Origin: Desulfotomaculum sp.
Lineage (GTDB): Bacteria; Bacillota; Desulfotomaculia; Desulfotomaculales; Nap2-2B
Assembly: GCA_003485325.1 (NCBI GenBank)
Contig: DMZI01000040.1
Span: 23,070 to 33,242 of the forward strand
Direction: 5' to 3'
DNA length: 10,173 nucleotides
The first letter of the stretch is position 1; the number at the start of each line of letters is the position of its first letter. The position numbers and the translations under genes are program-made. Below the pieces are notes generated by a model. That model did not search any database. It was not told the DNA's origin and worked only from the letters and a program-made list of their open reading frames with translations. Shown here one piece after another: positions 1 to 6,537 of the stretch.

Positions 1-770
1 TAAGTTCATTAATAGCTATTCCTTTAGTAATACTGCTGGTCTGGCAGGGAGGGTTATTTCTGATAGCCCTCTGTGCGCTGGTAATGTTTTTGGCAATGCT
101 GGAATCCAAACGGATGTTGAGACGCCTTGATTTAAAAATTCCTTATTTTTTGATGGCATTAGGGGTCGTACTCCTTTTGGGGAGTGTCTATCTTTATGGC
201 GATACAGGGCTAGCCGGCGCGCTTGTGTCGGTTATCTTTATATTTTTATGCTGGTTTATGCTTTCTTACCCTGGCTGTTCGCTCCAGGAAGTGTCTATAG
301 GCCTGCTTTCCACTCTTTATATCGGCCTTTTGGTTTATGTTTATCTCCTGCGTACTCTTCCCAACGGTTGGATTTGGATCGTCCTTATGCTATTTGGTAC
401 CTGGGTTAACGATACAATGGCCTTTCTGATCGGAAAGAACTTTGGAAAGCACCCTTTATTTCCTGCTTTAAGTCCCGGAAAAACTATTGAGGGCTCAATC
501 GGCGGTATCCTGGGCAGTGTGATTGTGGTCTTTGTTTTTAAATATATTTACCCATTTTTACCATTGCTTCAGCTTGTTTTATTGGGGCTGTTTTTGGGTA
601 TTGCAGCTCAGGTAGGCGATTTGGTGGAATCAGGCATTAAAAGGCAGGTTGGGATTAAGGACGCAGGAACTTTTTTCCCCGGTCATGGAGGTATATTAGA
701 TCGAGTGGATAGCATTTTATTTACAGCGCCCTTAGTATACTATTATGTACAAAAGTTGATTGCGGGATAG
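1..770 (+). CDS. cdsA: Phosphatidate cytidylyltransferase (CDP-diacylglycerol synthase), 5'-truncated by the window edge
   Basis: This membrane enzyme condenses CTP with phosphatidic acid to give CDP-diacylglycerol, the precursor of phosphatidylglycerol and other phospholipids. The reading frame is open from position 3 and ends at TAG 768-770, giving 255 visible residues. The family is usually about 260-280 residues, so only a short N-terminal piece is missing. The first in-frame ATG (84) is not the real start, because the residues before it (SSLIAIPLVILLVWQGG) match the usual first membrane segment of CdsA. Several hydrophobic segments follow. Near the C-terminus (about 636-711) lies the CdsA signature: KR, then KD six residues on, then PGHGGILDRVDS with its metal-binding aspartates. 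It is the first gene of a + strand run. The next gene begins within about a dozen bases of its stop, suggesting translational coupling. The family assignment is firm. Confidence 0.96.
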   Translation, partial: SSLIAIPLVILLVWQGGLFLIALCALVMFLAMLESKRMLRRLDLKIPYFLMALGVVLLLGSVYLYGDTGLAGALVSVIFIFLCWFMLSYPGCSLQEVSIGLLSTLYIGLLVYVYLLRTLPNGWIWIVLMLFGTWVNDTMAFLIGKNFGKHPLFPALSPGKTIEGSIGGILGSVIVVFVFKYIYPFLPLLQLVLLGLFLGIAAQVGDLVESGIKRQVGIKDAGTFFPGHGGILDRVDSILFTAPLVYYYVQKLIAG

Positions 771-776
771 AGGTGG
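769..776 (+). promoter_or_regulatory. Ribosome binding site deciding the start of the permease gene
   Basis: AGAGGTGG is a strong Shine-Dalgarno sequence that overlaps the cdsA stop codon. It lies 5 nt before a GTG at 782. The alternative upstream GTG at 773 lies inside this motif and has no separate site, so 782 is the better start. Confidence 0.6.
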
Positions 777-781
777 AGCGG

Positions 782-1855
782 GTGCCCCGGTATCTGAGGT
801 TGGCGGCAGCGACAGCAACACTCTTATTGTTATATCTGGCCTGGAAGTACATTGTTCCGGAAATAATGGTGATTATAAAATTTATCTTTGTTTTATTGAC
901 GCCATTTATCCTTGCTATAATCCTGGCCGTTATAATAGAGCCATTTGTCAGGTTTCTGAACGAAAAGGCAAGATTAATCAGGCCGCTGGCTATTGGTGTG
1001 GCAATGGTTGTGCTGATCGGCGGGATTGGCTCCCTCCTGACAGTTCTGATTTTCAGACTTGTCAAGGAATTAAGCGACTTATCAGTTTCACTTCCGAAAT
1101 ACGTTAATCCTGTACAGGATTATATAAGCCATTTGATTGAGCAGGGTAAATTTTTTTATTTTCAGCTTCCACCGGCGTTTACCGACCGTTTTCAAGAAAG
1201 AGTGGGTGATATTACCAGCTGGTTGTCCGATCTTGCCAGTTCACTTGCAAATTCACTGCTGCATGTCGTGACAGCAGTGCCCAGCGCAGTGATGATCACC
1301 GTAGTCGCTCTAATCGCTACATTTTTTATCAGCCGTGATAAAAAGGTTATTGTCCAGTTCTGGTTGAAATACATACCTGATCCCTGGGGAACGAGAACAA
1401 TAACGATGGGCCGGGAAGTAGTCAACGCTTTCCTTGGTTACCTAAGGGCTCAGTTTGTCTTAATTTCCTTGACGACTATTCAAAGTATCGTCGGGCTGCA
1501 ATTAATCGGCGTGGAATATGCTTTGACAATAGGTTTACTGATCGGGGTTGTTGATTTAATACCCGTTTTAGGTCCTGCTTCTATCTATCTCCCCTGGGCC
1601 ATCTGGTCTTTTATCAGCGGCCATGCTTCATTTGCGATAAAATTATTATTTATCTACGCTCTTGTCTGGGGGGTGCGCCAGGCCCTGGAAGCAAGGGTGG
1701 TTGCTCAAAGCCTGGGGCTTCATCCTCTTGCTGTTCTGCTGGCCATGTATGCCGGCTTAAAAGCGCTTGGCGTGGTCGGCCTGATTGCCGGCCCGATCCT
1801 GTTAATCATTATCCAGGCAGCTGTTAAAGTATATTTTACAAGCAAAGCTAAGTAA
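782..1855 (+). CDS. AI-2E family transporter / YtvI-like polytopic permease
   Basis: This is an integral membrane protein of 357 residues (360 if the GTG at 773 is used). It belongs to the AI-2E exporter-like (PerM, formerly UPF0118) family, whose members include exporters and ion antiporters. The substrate here is unknown. The sequence shows paired N-terminal hydrophobic segments and a soluble middle region rich in amphipathic helix (about residues 95-165). The C-terminal half has the family's conserved stretches: GREVVNAFLGYLRAQ, then DLIPVLGP and LPWAIW, then SLGLHPLAVLLAMYAGLKALG followed by GLIAGP. The SLGLHPLA and GLK/GLI/GP pattern most resembles the sporulation membrane protein YtvI, but I cannot separate YtvI from other subfamilies without a profile search. 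The gene sits between cdsA and dxr, 11 nt after one and 18 nt before the other, so it is presumably co-transcribed with them. Confidence 0.88.
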   Translation: MPRYLRLAAATATLLLLYLAWKYIVPEIMVIIKFIFVLLTPFILAIILAVIIEPFVRFLNEKARLIRPLAIGVAMVVLIGGIGSLLTVLIFRLVKELSDLSVSLPKYVNPVQDYISHLIEQGKFFYFQLPPAFTDRFQERVGDITSWLSDLASSLANSLLHVVTAVPSAVMITVVALIATFFISRDKKVIVQFWLKYIPDPWGTRTITMGREVVNAFLGYLRAQFVLISLTTIQSIVGLQLIGVEYALTIGLLIGVVDLIPVLGPASIYLPWAIWSFISGHASFAIKLLFIYALVWGVRQALEARVVAQSLGLHPLAVLLAMYAGLKALGVVGLIAGPILLIIIQAAVKVYFTSKAK

Positions 1856-1873
1856 AACGGGGTTGTCAAAACA

Positions 1874-3025
1874 ATGAAAAAAATTTCTATTATTGGAAGT
1901 ACTGGCTCCATTGGCAGGCAGGCGCTGTCGGTAATTCGCCAGTTCCCGTCGGAATTCCGGGTTGTTGGGTTGGCTGCAGGAAGTAACTGGAGCGTTATGC
2001 TGGATCAAATCCGGGAGTTTCATCCTGAAATAGTATCCATGGCCGATGAAAAAGAAACCGGGGAACTTTTTAAAAACCTCGATAAAGATAATTTACCGGA
2101 GTTGTGTTGGGGAGAGCCAGGCTTGATCAGCGCGGCGGCGGATACACAGGCGGATATTGTAATTGTAGCTGTACCCGGGATTTCCGGCCTTATTCCAACG
2201 CTGGCAGCAATCAAGGCAGGCAAGGATATAGCCCTGGCAAACAAAGAAACGCTTGTGACAGCAGGTAGGCTGGTCATGGAGATGGCTACCCGGGCGAATA
2301 TAAATATTTTGCCGCTGGACAGCGAACATTCGGCAATCTGGCAGTGTTTGGACGGAGTTCCCAAGGATGAAATCGCCCGGATACTTTTAACTGCCTCGGG
2401 TGGGCCATTTCGCTTGGGACCGGCCGATTTATCAGGTGTGACCGTGGAAATGGCGCTTAACCATCCTAATTGGAAGATGGGACGCAAGGTAACTATCGAT
2501 TCGGCGACTTTAATGAATAAGGGTTTGGAAATAATTGAAGCCAGATGGTTGTTCGATTTAAATTATGATAGGATAAAAGTGTTAATTCATCCTCAAAGCA
2601 TCATTCATTCCATGGTCGAATTCGTTGACGGTTCAACTCTGGCCCAGTTGGGAACTCCGGATATGCGCATACCCATTCAGTATGCGCTTACTTATCCTTC
2701 ACGCTGGTTTAATGAACTGCCAAGAATAAACTGGGATATTGTAGGGGGTTTAACTTTCGAAGGCCCGGATTTGAAACGCTTTCGCTGTCTTTCCCTGGCT
2801 ATTGAGGCCTGCCGGGAGGGAGGAACAATGCCGGTGGTTTTAAATGCCGCGAATGAGATTGCAGTTGAGTGTTTTTTGGCCGAAAAAATAGGATTTACTC
2901 GTATTCCGGAAATTATTGACGAGGTTATGGATAAGCACAAGGTTAGGGAGTATACTGACATTAACGATATTTTTGCCGCTGACGGCTGGGCGCGGCAGCA
3001 AGCGAGGGAGATTGTCGGGTGTTAG
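1874..3025 (+). CDS. dxr: 1-deoxy-D-xylulose 5-phosphate reductoisomerase
   Basis: This cytoplasmic enzyme rearranges and reduces 1-deoxy-D-xylulose 5-phosphate to 2-C-methyl-D-erythritol 4-phosphate with NADPH. It is the committed step of the MEP isoprenoid pathway and the target of fosmidomycin. The protein has 383 residues, normal for the family. The N-terminus carries the NADPH-binding loop GSTGSIG (residues 8-14). The metal ligands are visible as D149 and E151 within LDSEH, and as E219 after MNKGLE, with N215 and K216 in the expected places. ALANKETLV and the HPNWKMGRKVTIDSATLMNKG block are also characteristic. The ATG at 1874 follows a modest GGGGTTG at 1859-1865 with 8 nt spacing. The 3' end overlaps rseP by 7 nt. 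It shares the MEP pathway with ispG, two genes downstream. Confidence 0.98.
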   Translation: MKKISIIGSTGSIGRQALSVIRQFPSEFRVVGLAAGSNWSVMLDQIREFHPEIVSMADEKETGELFKNLDKDNLPELCWGEPGLISAAADTQADIVIVAVPGISGLIPTLAAIKAGKDIALANKETLVTAGRLVMEMATRANINILPLDSEHSAIWQCLDGVPKDEIARILLTASGGPFRLGPADLSGVTVEMALNHPNWKMGRKVTIDSATLMNKGLEIIEARWLFDLNYDRIKVLIHPQSIIHSMVEFVDGSTLAQLGTPDMRIPIQYALTYPSRWFNELPRINWDIVGGLTFEGPDLKRFRCLSLAIEACREGGTMPVVLNAANEIAVECFLAEKIGFTRIPEIIDEVMDKHKVREYTDINDIFAADGWARQQAREIVGC

Positions 3026-4056
3026 CAATACAAACATTTATAGCTACCGTTGTTATTTTCGGGTTGATGATTATATTTCATGAATTCGGTCATTTTATTG
3101 TTGCAAAACGGGTGGGAATAAGAGTTCAGGAATTCAGTATCGGGTTTGGCTTGAAGCTGGCCAGTTTTGTAAAAGGCGAAACCGCATACAACCTGAGGTT
3201 GTTTCCGATAGGCGGTTTCGTACGCATGGCCGGTATGGAGCCGGACGACGAAGTTCCAGTTGACGATGAAAGGTCTTTTAATAAGAAGACTATACTCCAG
3301 CGGGTTGCGGTTATCTCGGCCGGTTCACTGATGAATTTTGTGCTTGCTGTCCTTTTGTTTGCCTTGCTCTTTATTTATTCCGGATTTCCGATGCCCAGCA
3401 CCACTGTGGAAAAGCTCGTCTCCGGCGGACCTGCGGAATTGGCTGGCTTAAAAGCCGGCGACAAAATTGTTGCGATTGACAAAGAGCAGGTCAACAGGTG
3501 GGAGAAGATGTCTGCAATTATTAACGCCCATCCCGACCAGATCATTACAGTAACCATAGAGCGCAACGGGAAGCAGCAAAAGGTTCTTGTTCTGACCGAC
3601 CATGATGAAAAGGGCCAGGGCAAATTGGGCATCTACCCGGCTTTCCAGAATCAACGCCTGGATCCTTTTAGTTCCCTTGTCAAAGGGGCGGAATACACAG
3701 GGCGGTTTGTTGTTTTAATAATAGATTTGATCGGCCAGATGATCACGGGCAAATTACCCGCTGACCTTGGTGGGCCGGTCAGGATTATTTATGAAATTAA
3801 AAATGCGGTCGGGTTCGGCATTTCTAACCTGTTGCAACTGGCTGCGTTTTTGAGTATAAATTTAGGCCTGTTTAACCTTTTCCCCATTCCCGCTTTAGAT
3901 GGAAGCAGAATAATGTTTTTAGTTATAGAATGGCTCCGTGGCCGGCCGGTTGATCCGGTAAAGGAAAATTTCGTTCACCTGATTGGATTTGGAATTCTGC
4001 TGCTTTTTTTTGTGTTTGTTACTTACAACGATGTGCTGCAGTTAATCCAAAAGTGA
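3019..4056 (+). CDS. rseP: Site-2 intramembrane zinc metalloprotease (RIP family)
   Basis: This membrane-embedded protease cleaves transmembrane substrates such as anti-sigma factors and leftover signal peptides. It is the RseP/RasP family (peptidase M50). The 345-residue protein has the HEFGH zinc motif in the first membrane helix (H21, E22, H25). A single periplasmic/extracytoplasmic PDZ domain lies at about residues 125-215 and includes SGGPAELAGLKAGDKIVAID. The second zinc-ligand motif LDG (D294) sits within NLFPIPALDGSR, close to the last membrane segments. One PDZ domain and about 345 residues fit the Gram-positive form, while E. coli RseP has two PDZ domains. It starts with GTG inside the dxr stop region, 8 nt after GAGGGAG (3004-3010), so translation is probably coupled to dxr. 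The actual substrate cannot be read from this window. Confidence 0.97.
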   Translation: MLAIQTFIATVVIFGLMIIFHEFGHFIVAKRVGIRVQEFSIGFGLKLASFVKGETAYNLRLFPIGGFVRMAGMEPDDEVPVDDERSFNKKTILQRVAVISAGSLMNFVLAVLLFALLFIYSGFPMPSTTVEKLVSGGPAELAGLKAGDKIVAIDKEQVNRWEKMSAIINAHPDQIITVTIERNGKQQKVLVLTDHDEKGQGKLGIYPAFQNQRLDPFSSLVKGAEYTGRFVVLIIDLIGQMITGKLPADLGGPVRIIYEIKNAVGFGISNLLQLAAFLSINLGLFNLFPIPALDGSRIMFLVIEWLRGRPVDPVKENFVHLIGFGILLLFFVFVTYNDVLQLIQK

Positions 4057-4098
4057 TTTTAGCGATCAGGTTTAAGAAATTTAAGAAAGGGTTTTTCT

Positions 4099-5166
4099 AT
4101 GGAACGCAAAAAAACCCGGCCTGTCTGGCTTGGATCAGTTCAGGTCGGGGGCGGAGCTCCAATTTCCGTCCAATCTATGACCAATACCGATACCAGGAAT
4201 ATTGCCGCTACTGTAGAGCAAATTAATAAGTTGGCTGCCGCAGGGTGTGAAATTGTCCGGGTTGCTGTGCCGGATATGGAAGCGGCGGATGCTTTATCTT
4301 TAATAAAAGATCAGATAAATATTCCGCTGGTTGCAGACATTCATTTTGATTACCGCCTTGCCCTCGCCGCCCTTGACAAAGGTGTTGACGGCCTGCGCAT
4401 CAATCCGGGGAATATCGGCGGTAGGGAAAGGGTTCTTGAAATTGCCGCGGCGGCCAAAGCAAGAAAAGTGCCGATACGGATCGGGGTAAACGCCGGTTCA
4501 CTTGAAAAGGATCTGTTGGATGAATATGGTAAACCCACAGCCTCAGCGCTTGTGGAAAGCGCCTTACGGGAAATCTGCCTGCTCGAGGAAGTAGGGTTTT
4601 TTGATCTTAAAGTATCTGTCAAATCTTCGGATGTGCCGATGATGTTGGAAGCTTATCAGATGCTTTCCGAAAAAACGGACTACCCGCTTCATTTGGGAGT
4701 CACAGAGGCGGGTACGCTGCGTTCCGGGGCAGTAAAATCCTCCGTTGGGATTGGAATTCTCCTGTCGAAGGGAATAGGCGACACAATCAGGGTTTCTTTG
4801 ACGGGAAACCCGCTTGAGGAAGTAAGGGTCGGCTATGATATCTTAAAATCTCTCGGTTTGCGTGCAAGGGGTATTGAGCTTATCTCATGCCCGACCTGTG
4901 CGCGAACTCAAATTGACCTGATCAAAATAGCCGGTGAAATTGAAGAAAGGCTGGAAGGGATCACCGCGCCGTTAAAAATAGCGGTGATGGGCTGTGTTGT
5001 AAACGGCCCGCTGGAAGCTAAGAACGCAGATCTTGGTGTGGCCGGAGGGAAAGGAACCGGTTTGATTTTTCGACAGGGGAAGGTCATCAGGTCGGTTCAG
5101 GAAAAAGAACTTGTCAGCGAGCTTATCCGGGAAGCGAAACAGTTGGCGGCTCAAACGGCGATTTAA
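4099..5166 (+). CDS. ispG: 4-hydroxy-3-methylbut-2-en-1-yl diphosphate synthase (flavodoxin/ferredoxin)
   Basis: IspG (GcpE) reductively opens 2-C-methyl-erythritol 2,4-cyclodiphosphate to HMBPP, the penultimate MEP-pathway step, using a [4Fe-4S] cluster. The protein has 355 residues. The N-terminal TIM-barrel-like part includes VQSMTNTDTRN and LRINPGNIGG. The C-terminal cluster domain has ligands C264 and C267 (SCPTCART), C299 and E306, with spacing identical to the E. coli enzyme. One oddity is that the nearly invariant NGPGEA loop reads NGPLEA here, so L305 replaces the glycine just before the glutamate ligand. The ATG at 4099 follows AGAAAGGG (4084-4091) at 7 nt spacing. The 42-nt gap after rseP shows no terminator. 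It shares the pathway with dxr. Downstream, an insertion sequence starts 41 nt after the stop. Confidence 0.97.
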   Translation: MERKKTRPVWLGSVQVGGGAPISVQSMTNTDTRNIAATVEQINKLAAAGCEIVRVAVPDMEAADALSLIKDQINIPLVADIHFDYRLALAALDKGVDGLRINPGNIGGRERVLEIAAAAKARKVPIRIGVNAGSLEKDLLDEYGKPTASALVESALREICLLEEVGFFDLKVSVKSSDVPMMLEAYQMLSEKTDYPLHLGVTEAGTLRSGAVKSSVGIGILLSKGIGDTIRVSLTGNPLEEVRVGYDILKSLGLRARGIELISCPTCARTQIDLIKIAGEIEERLEGITAPLKIAVMGCVVNGPLEAKNADLGVAGGKGTGLIFRQGKVIRSVQEKELVSELIREAKQLAAQTAI

Positions 5167-5203
5167 ACCTAAAATACGAAGACGATTAAAAATTTAACTA
5201 AGC

Positions 5204-5207
5204 GATT
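5204..5207. repeat. Target-site duplication, left copy (GATT)
   Basis: GATT directly abuts the left inverted repeat and is repeated at 6488-6491 directly after the right one. CGATT can also be matched if one terminal base of the element is counted with the repeat. This supports a real transposition event. Confidence 0.6.
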
Positions 5208-5232
5208 GTCACATAATTATTGTATCATTGAG
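5208..5232 (+). repeat. Left terminal inverted repeat of the insertion sequence
   Basis: It begins GTCACATAAT and matches the reverse complement of 6463-6487 at 19 of 25 positions. It overlaps the last codons of the transposase, whose stop is at 5225-5227. Confidence 0.8.
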
Positions 5233-6439
5233 ACCGTGGTTTTATTGTATAGTTCCATTCACCGTGAAAACTGTTTCGCTCAATGTTAATTGACTGCATC
5301 TGATCATCGGAAACCTTGGTTCCCTTGGGATACGAATTGGTATCCAGCGTGCAGTCAACTCGCAATCCTTTCTTGGTGGTGGTTGCAGCGATCAGGTTTA
5401 CGATGACTTCATGGCTGATCAGGGGTTTGCCTCTCCAGTTTTGACTGATGAATGAAAATAACCGGTGTTCAATCTTGTTCCACTTACTGGTACCTGGAGG
5501 GAAGTGGCTCACAGAGATCGAGAGCCCGGTTTCATCAGCAAATTCCTGTAGCTTGATCTTCCAGAGGCGAACTCTTGATCCGTTACTGCCGCCCCCATCT
5601 GCTGTGATCAACAAGTTGCTGGCGTAAGGATATCGCTCATGTCCCATGTTATTCCACCAGCGGCGGATGCTCTCAACAGCGAACTCGGCGGTGTCGTTAT
5701 CAATACCAACATTGACCCAGCCAAGATTATTTGCGATATCGTAGACCCCGTAAGGGGAGACTCGACCCACTGCGTGCCCCAGGAAATCATATACCATGAC
5801 ATGTTCGGGATCTCCTTTAGGTCGCAGTTCTTTGCCCTGGTTTTTAAAGTTACCTGCAAGCTCTTTTTTCTTGGTATCAACTGAGATTACCGGTTGTTCA
5901 CCGACGATAAATTCTTTTGACTGTTGATTGATAAACTCAAACTGTGCGTCCCTGTCCGGGTGGTTACTGCCTTCAATAGTTTTTCGATTGGACTGCAGAC
6001 TGTAGCCCATTTCATGAAGGAGTTCGGCTACCATCCGGTGGCTGGTTTGGTGTCCCATTTGGTTGAGTTCTTTTGACAATCTTTTTACGCTTTTACATGT
6101 CCACCGGAGGAGTGGAGATTCGGGGTCGCCCCGCGTCACTGGTTCAATAAGGCTTTCGAGGTCTTGCATTAGCGTCGGATCCGTATTAACGGTCTTCTTA
6201 CGGCCAGCGCCCTGTTTGCGAATGCGATCAGAGTCGAAGGCACCGGGGTTATCAAGTTCTTCTATGCCTCTGGCAATAGCTCTACGAGATACGCCAGTCG
6301 CAGCGGAGACAAAGGATATTCCGCCAAAACCAACGATCTTGGCCATGGCGCCGGCAAATAGTCTGCGGCGCTGTTCGTTGAGGAATGGAATAAGCATGAT
6401 AAAGATTTTTTTGAAATCCGCTGCTCTGTCATATTCCAT
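5225..6439 (-). CDS. ISAzo13-family DDE transposase
   Basis: This transposase (Rhodopirellula-type DDE domain family) cuts and joins the ends of its own element. From the ATG at 6439 it has 404 residues. The frame is open back to a TTG at 6472, but that codon lies in the terminal repeat. An N-terminal helix-turn-helix-like stretch (FVSAATGVSRRAIARGIEEL) is followed by the catalytic core. The likely triad is D188 (ISVDTKKKE), D281 (LLITADGGGSNGSR) and E324 (GTSKWNKIEHRLF). The C-terminal FHGEWNYTI is also typical. No frameshift or stop interrupts it. The start is doubtful. GGAGG (6445-6441) lies only 1 nt before this ATG, but 8 nt before an out-of-frame ATG at 6432 that leads to an A7 run (6412-6406). 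Expression may therefore involve slippage, or the start may be elsewhere. Confidence 0.93.
   Translation of the reverse strand: MEYDRAADFKKIFIMLIPFLNEQRRRLFAGAMAKIVGFGGISFVSAATGVSRRAIARGIEELDNPGAFDSDRIRKQGAGRKKTVNTDPTLMQDLESLIEPVTRGDPESPLLRWTCKSVKRLSKELNQMGHQTSHRMVAELLHEMGYSLQSNRKTIEGSNHPDRDAQFEFINQQSKEFIVGEQPVISVDTKKKELAGNFKNQGKELRPKGDPEHVMVYDFLGHAVGRVSPYGVYDIANNLGWVNVGIDNDTAEFAVESIRRWWNNMGHERYPYASNLLITADGGGSNGSRVRLWKIKLQEFADETGLSISVSHFPPGTSKWNKIEHRLFSFISQNWRGKPLISHEVIVNLIAATTTKKGLRVDCTLDTNSYPKGTKVSDDQMQSINIERNSFHGEWNYTIKPRSQ
6406..6412 (-). other. Possible -1 slippery heptamer (A7) in the transposase 5' region
   Basis: On the minus strand seven A residues follow the TTC codon. In the frame opened by ATG 6432 they read as A AAA AAA, the canonical -1 slip layout, and a -1 shift enters the transposase frame at the ATC codon at 6406-6404. 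The sequence pattern is seen directly. Its use is inference, and I see no evident stimulatory structure. Confidence 0.35.
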
Positions 6440-6448
6440 GCCTCCATT

Positions 6449-6487
6449 GTAACATAATTCCACTAAATGCAACAGTTATTATGTTAC
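6449..6487 (-). repeat. Palindromic transposase leader: perfect 10-bp inverted copies of the element tip
   Basis: GTAACATAAT at 6449-6458 is the exact reverse complement of ATTATGTTAC at 6478-6487, the outer tip of the right end. They enclose 19 nt. The inner arm lies just upstream of the transposase GGAGG. A minus-strand transcript entering from proS could fold a 10-bp stem here. Alternatively the arms could be paired binding sites for the transposase. A weak minus-strand promoter may overlap it, with TTGCAT as -35 and TACAAT as -10, but the 15-bp spacing is short. Confidence 0.6.
6463..6487 (-). repeat. Right terminal inverted repeat of the insertion sequence
   Basis: Read inward on the minus strand it begins GTAACATAAT and pairs with the left repeat at 5208-5232 (19 of 25 identical). 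It lies upstream of the transposase start. Confidence 0.8.
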
Positions 6488-6491
6488 GATT
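6488..6491. repeat. Target-site duplication, right copy (GATT)
   Basis: This is the right partner of the GATT at 5204-5207, immediately outside the right inverted repeat. Confidence 0.6.
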
Positions 6492-6523
6492 CCTTAGAAA
6501 CAGGCTAAACAATAATCTTGACC

Positions 6524-6531
6524 GGGGTGAT
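6524..6531 (+). promoter_or_regulatory. Ribosome binding site of proS
   Basis: GGGGTGAT is a strong anti-16S match (GGAGGTGAT type), placed 6 nt before the ATG at 6538. It fixes the proS start there rather than at the in-frame ATG 6481. That upstream ATG lies inside the insertion-sequence end and has no ribosome binding site. Confidence 0.8.
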
Positions 6532-6537
6532 TTAAAA

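Larger units (their letters stand above)
5208..6487 (-). mobile_element. Complete ISAzo13-family insertion sequence, about 1280 bp
   Basis: The element is bounded by imperfect terminal inverted repeats with 19 of 25 positions identical and by a 4-bp direct repeat GATT. It contains one intact transposase gene on the minus strand, which fills almost the whole element. Its tips start with G, as expected for ISAzo13 elements from memory. It sits between ispG and proS in the opposite orientation to the operon, so transposase transcription converges on ispG. An unbroken reading frame, recognisable ends and a matching target duplication suggest a recent, possibly active insertion. The exact outer base (6486 or 6487) is uncertain by one position, because CGATT also matches as the duplication. 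Confidence 0.85.

Noticed and set aside
4071..4090. Short tandem-like TTTAAGAAA repeat between rseP and ispG
   Set aside because: Two copies of a 9-nt A/T-rich word in a spacer. The second overlaps the ispG ribosome binding site and nothing suggests a function.
4061..5400. 14-nt exact match AGCGATCAGGTTTA at 4061-4074 and 5387-5400
   Set aside because: A match of this length between two places in 10 kb is expected by chance reasonably often. One copy is in a gap and the other is inside the transposase, with no shared context.
5639..6452. Plus-strand open frames of 81 and 129 codons across the transposase gene
   Set aside because: They lie opposite a recognised DDE transposase and show no family features, so they are antisense shadows.
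6447..6482. Outward promoter at the insertion-sequence right end driving proS (TATTAT at 6477-6482)
   Set aside because: No -35 box lies at 16-18 bp. The nearest, TTGTAA at 6447, is 24 bp away.
5167..6537. T-box riboswitch upstream of proS
   Set aside because: Aminoacyl-tRNA synthetase genes in Firmicutes often have one, but the native gap is only 87 nt. I see no T-box motif or terminator stem in it.
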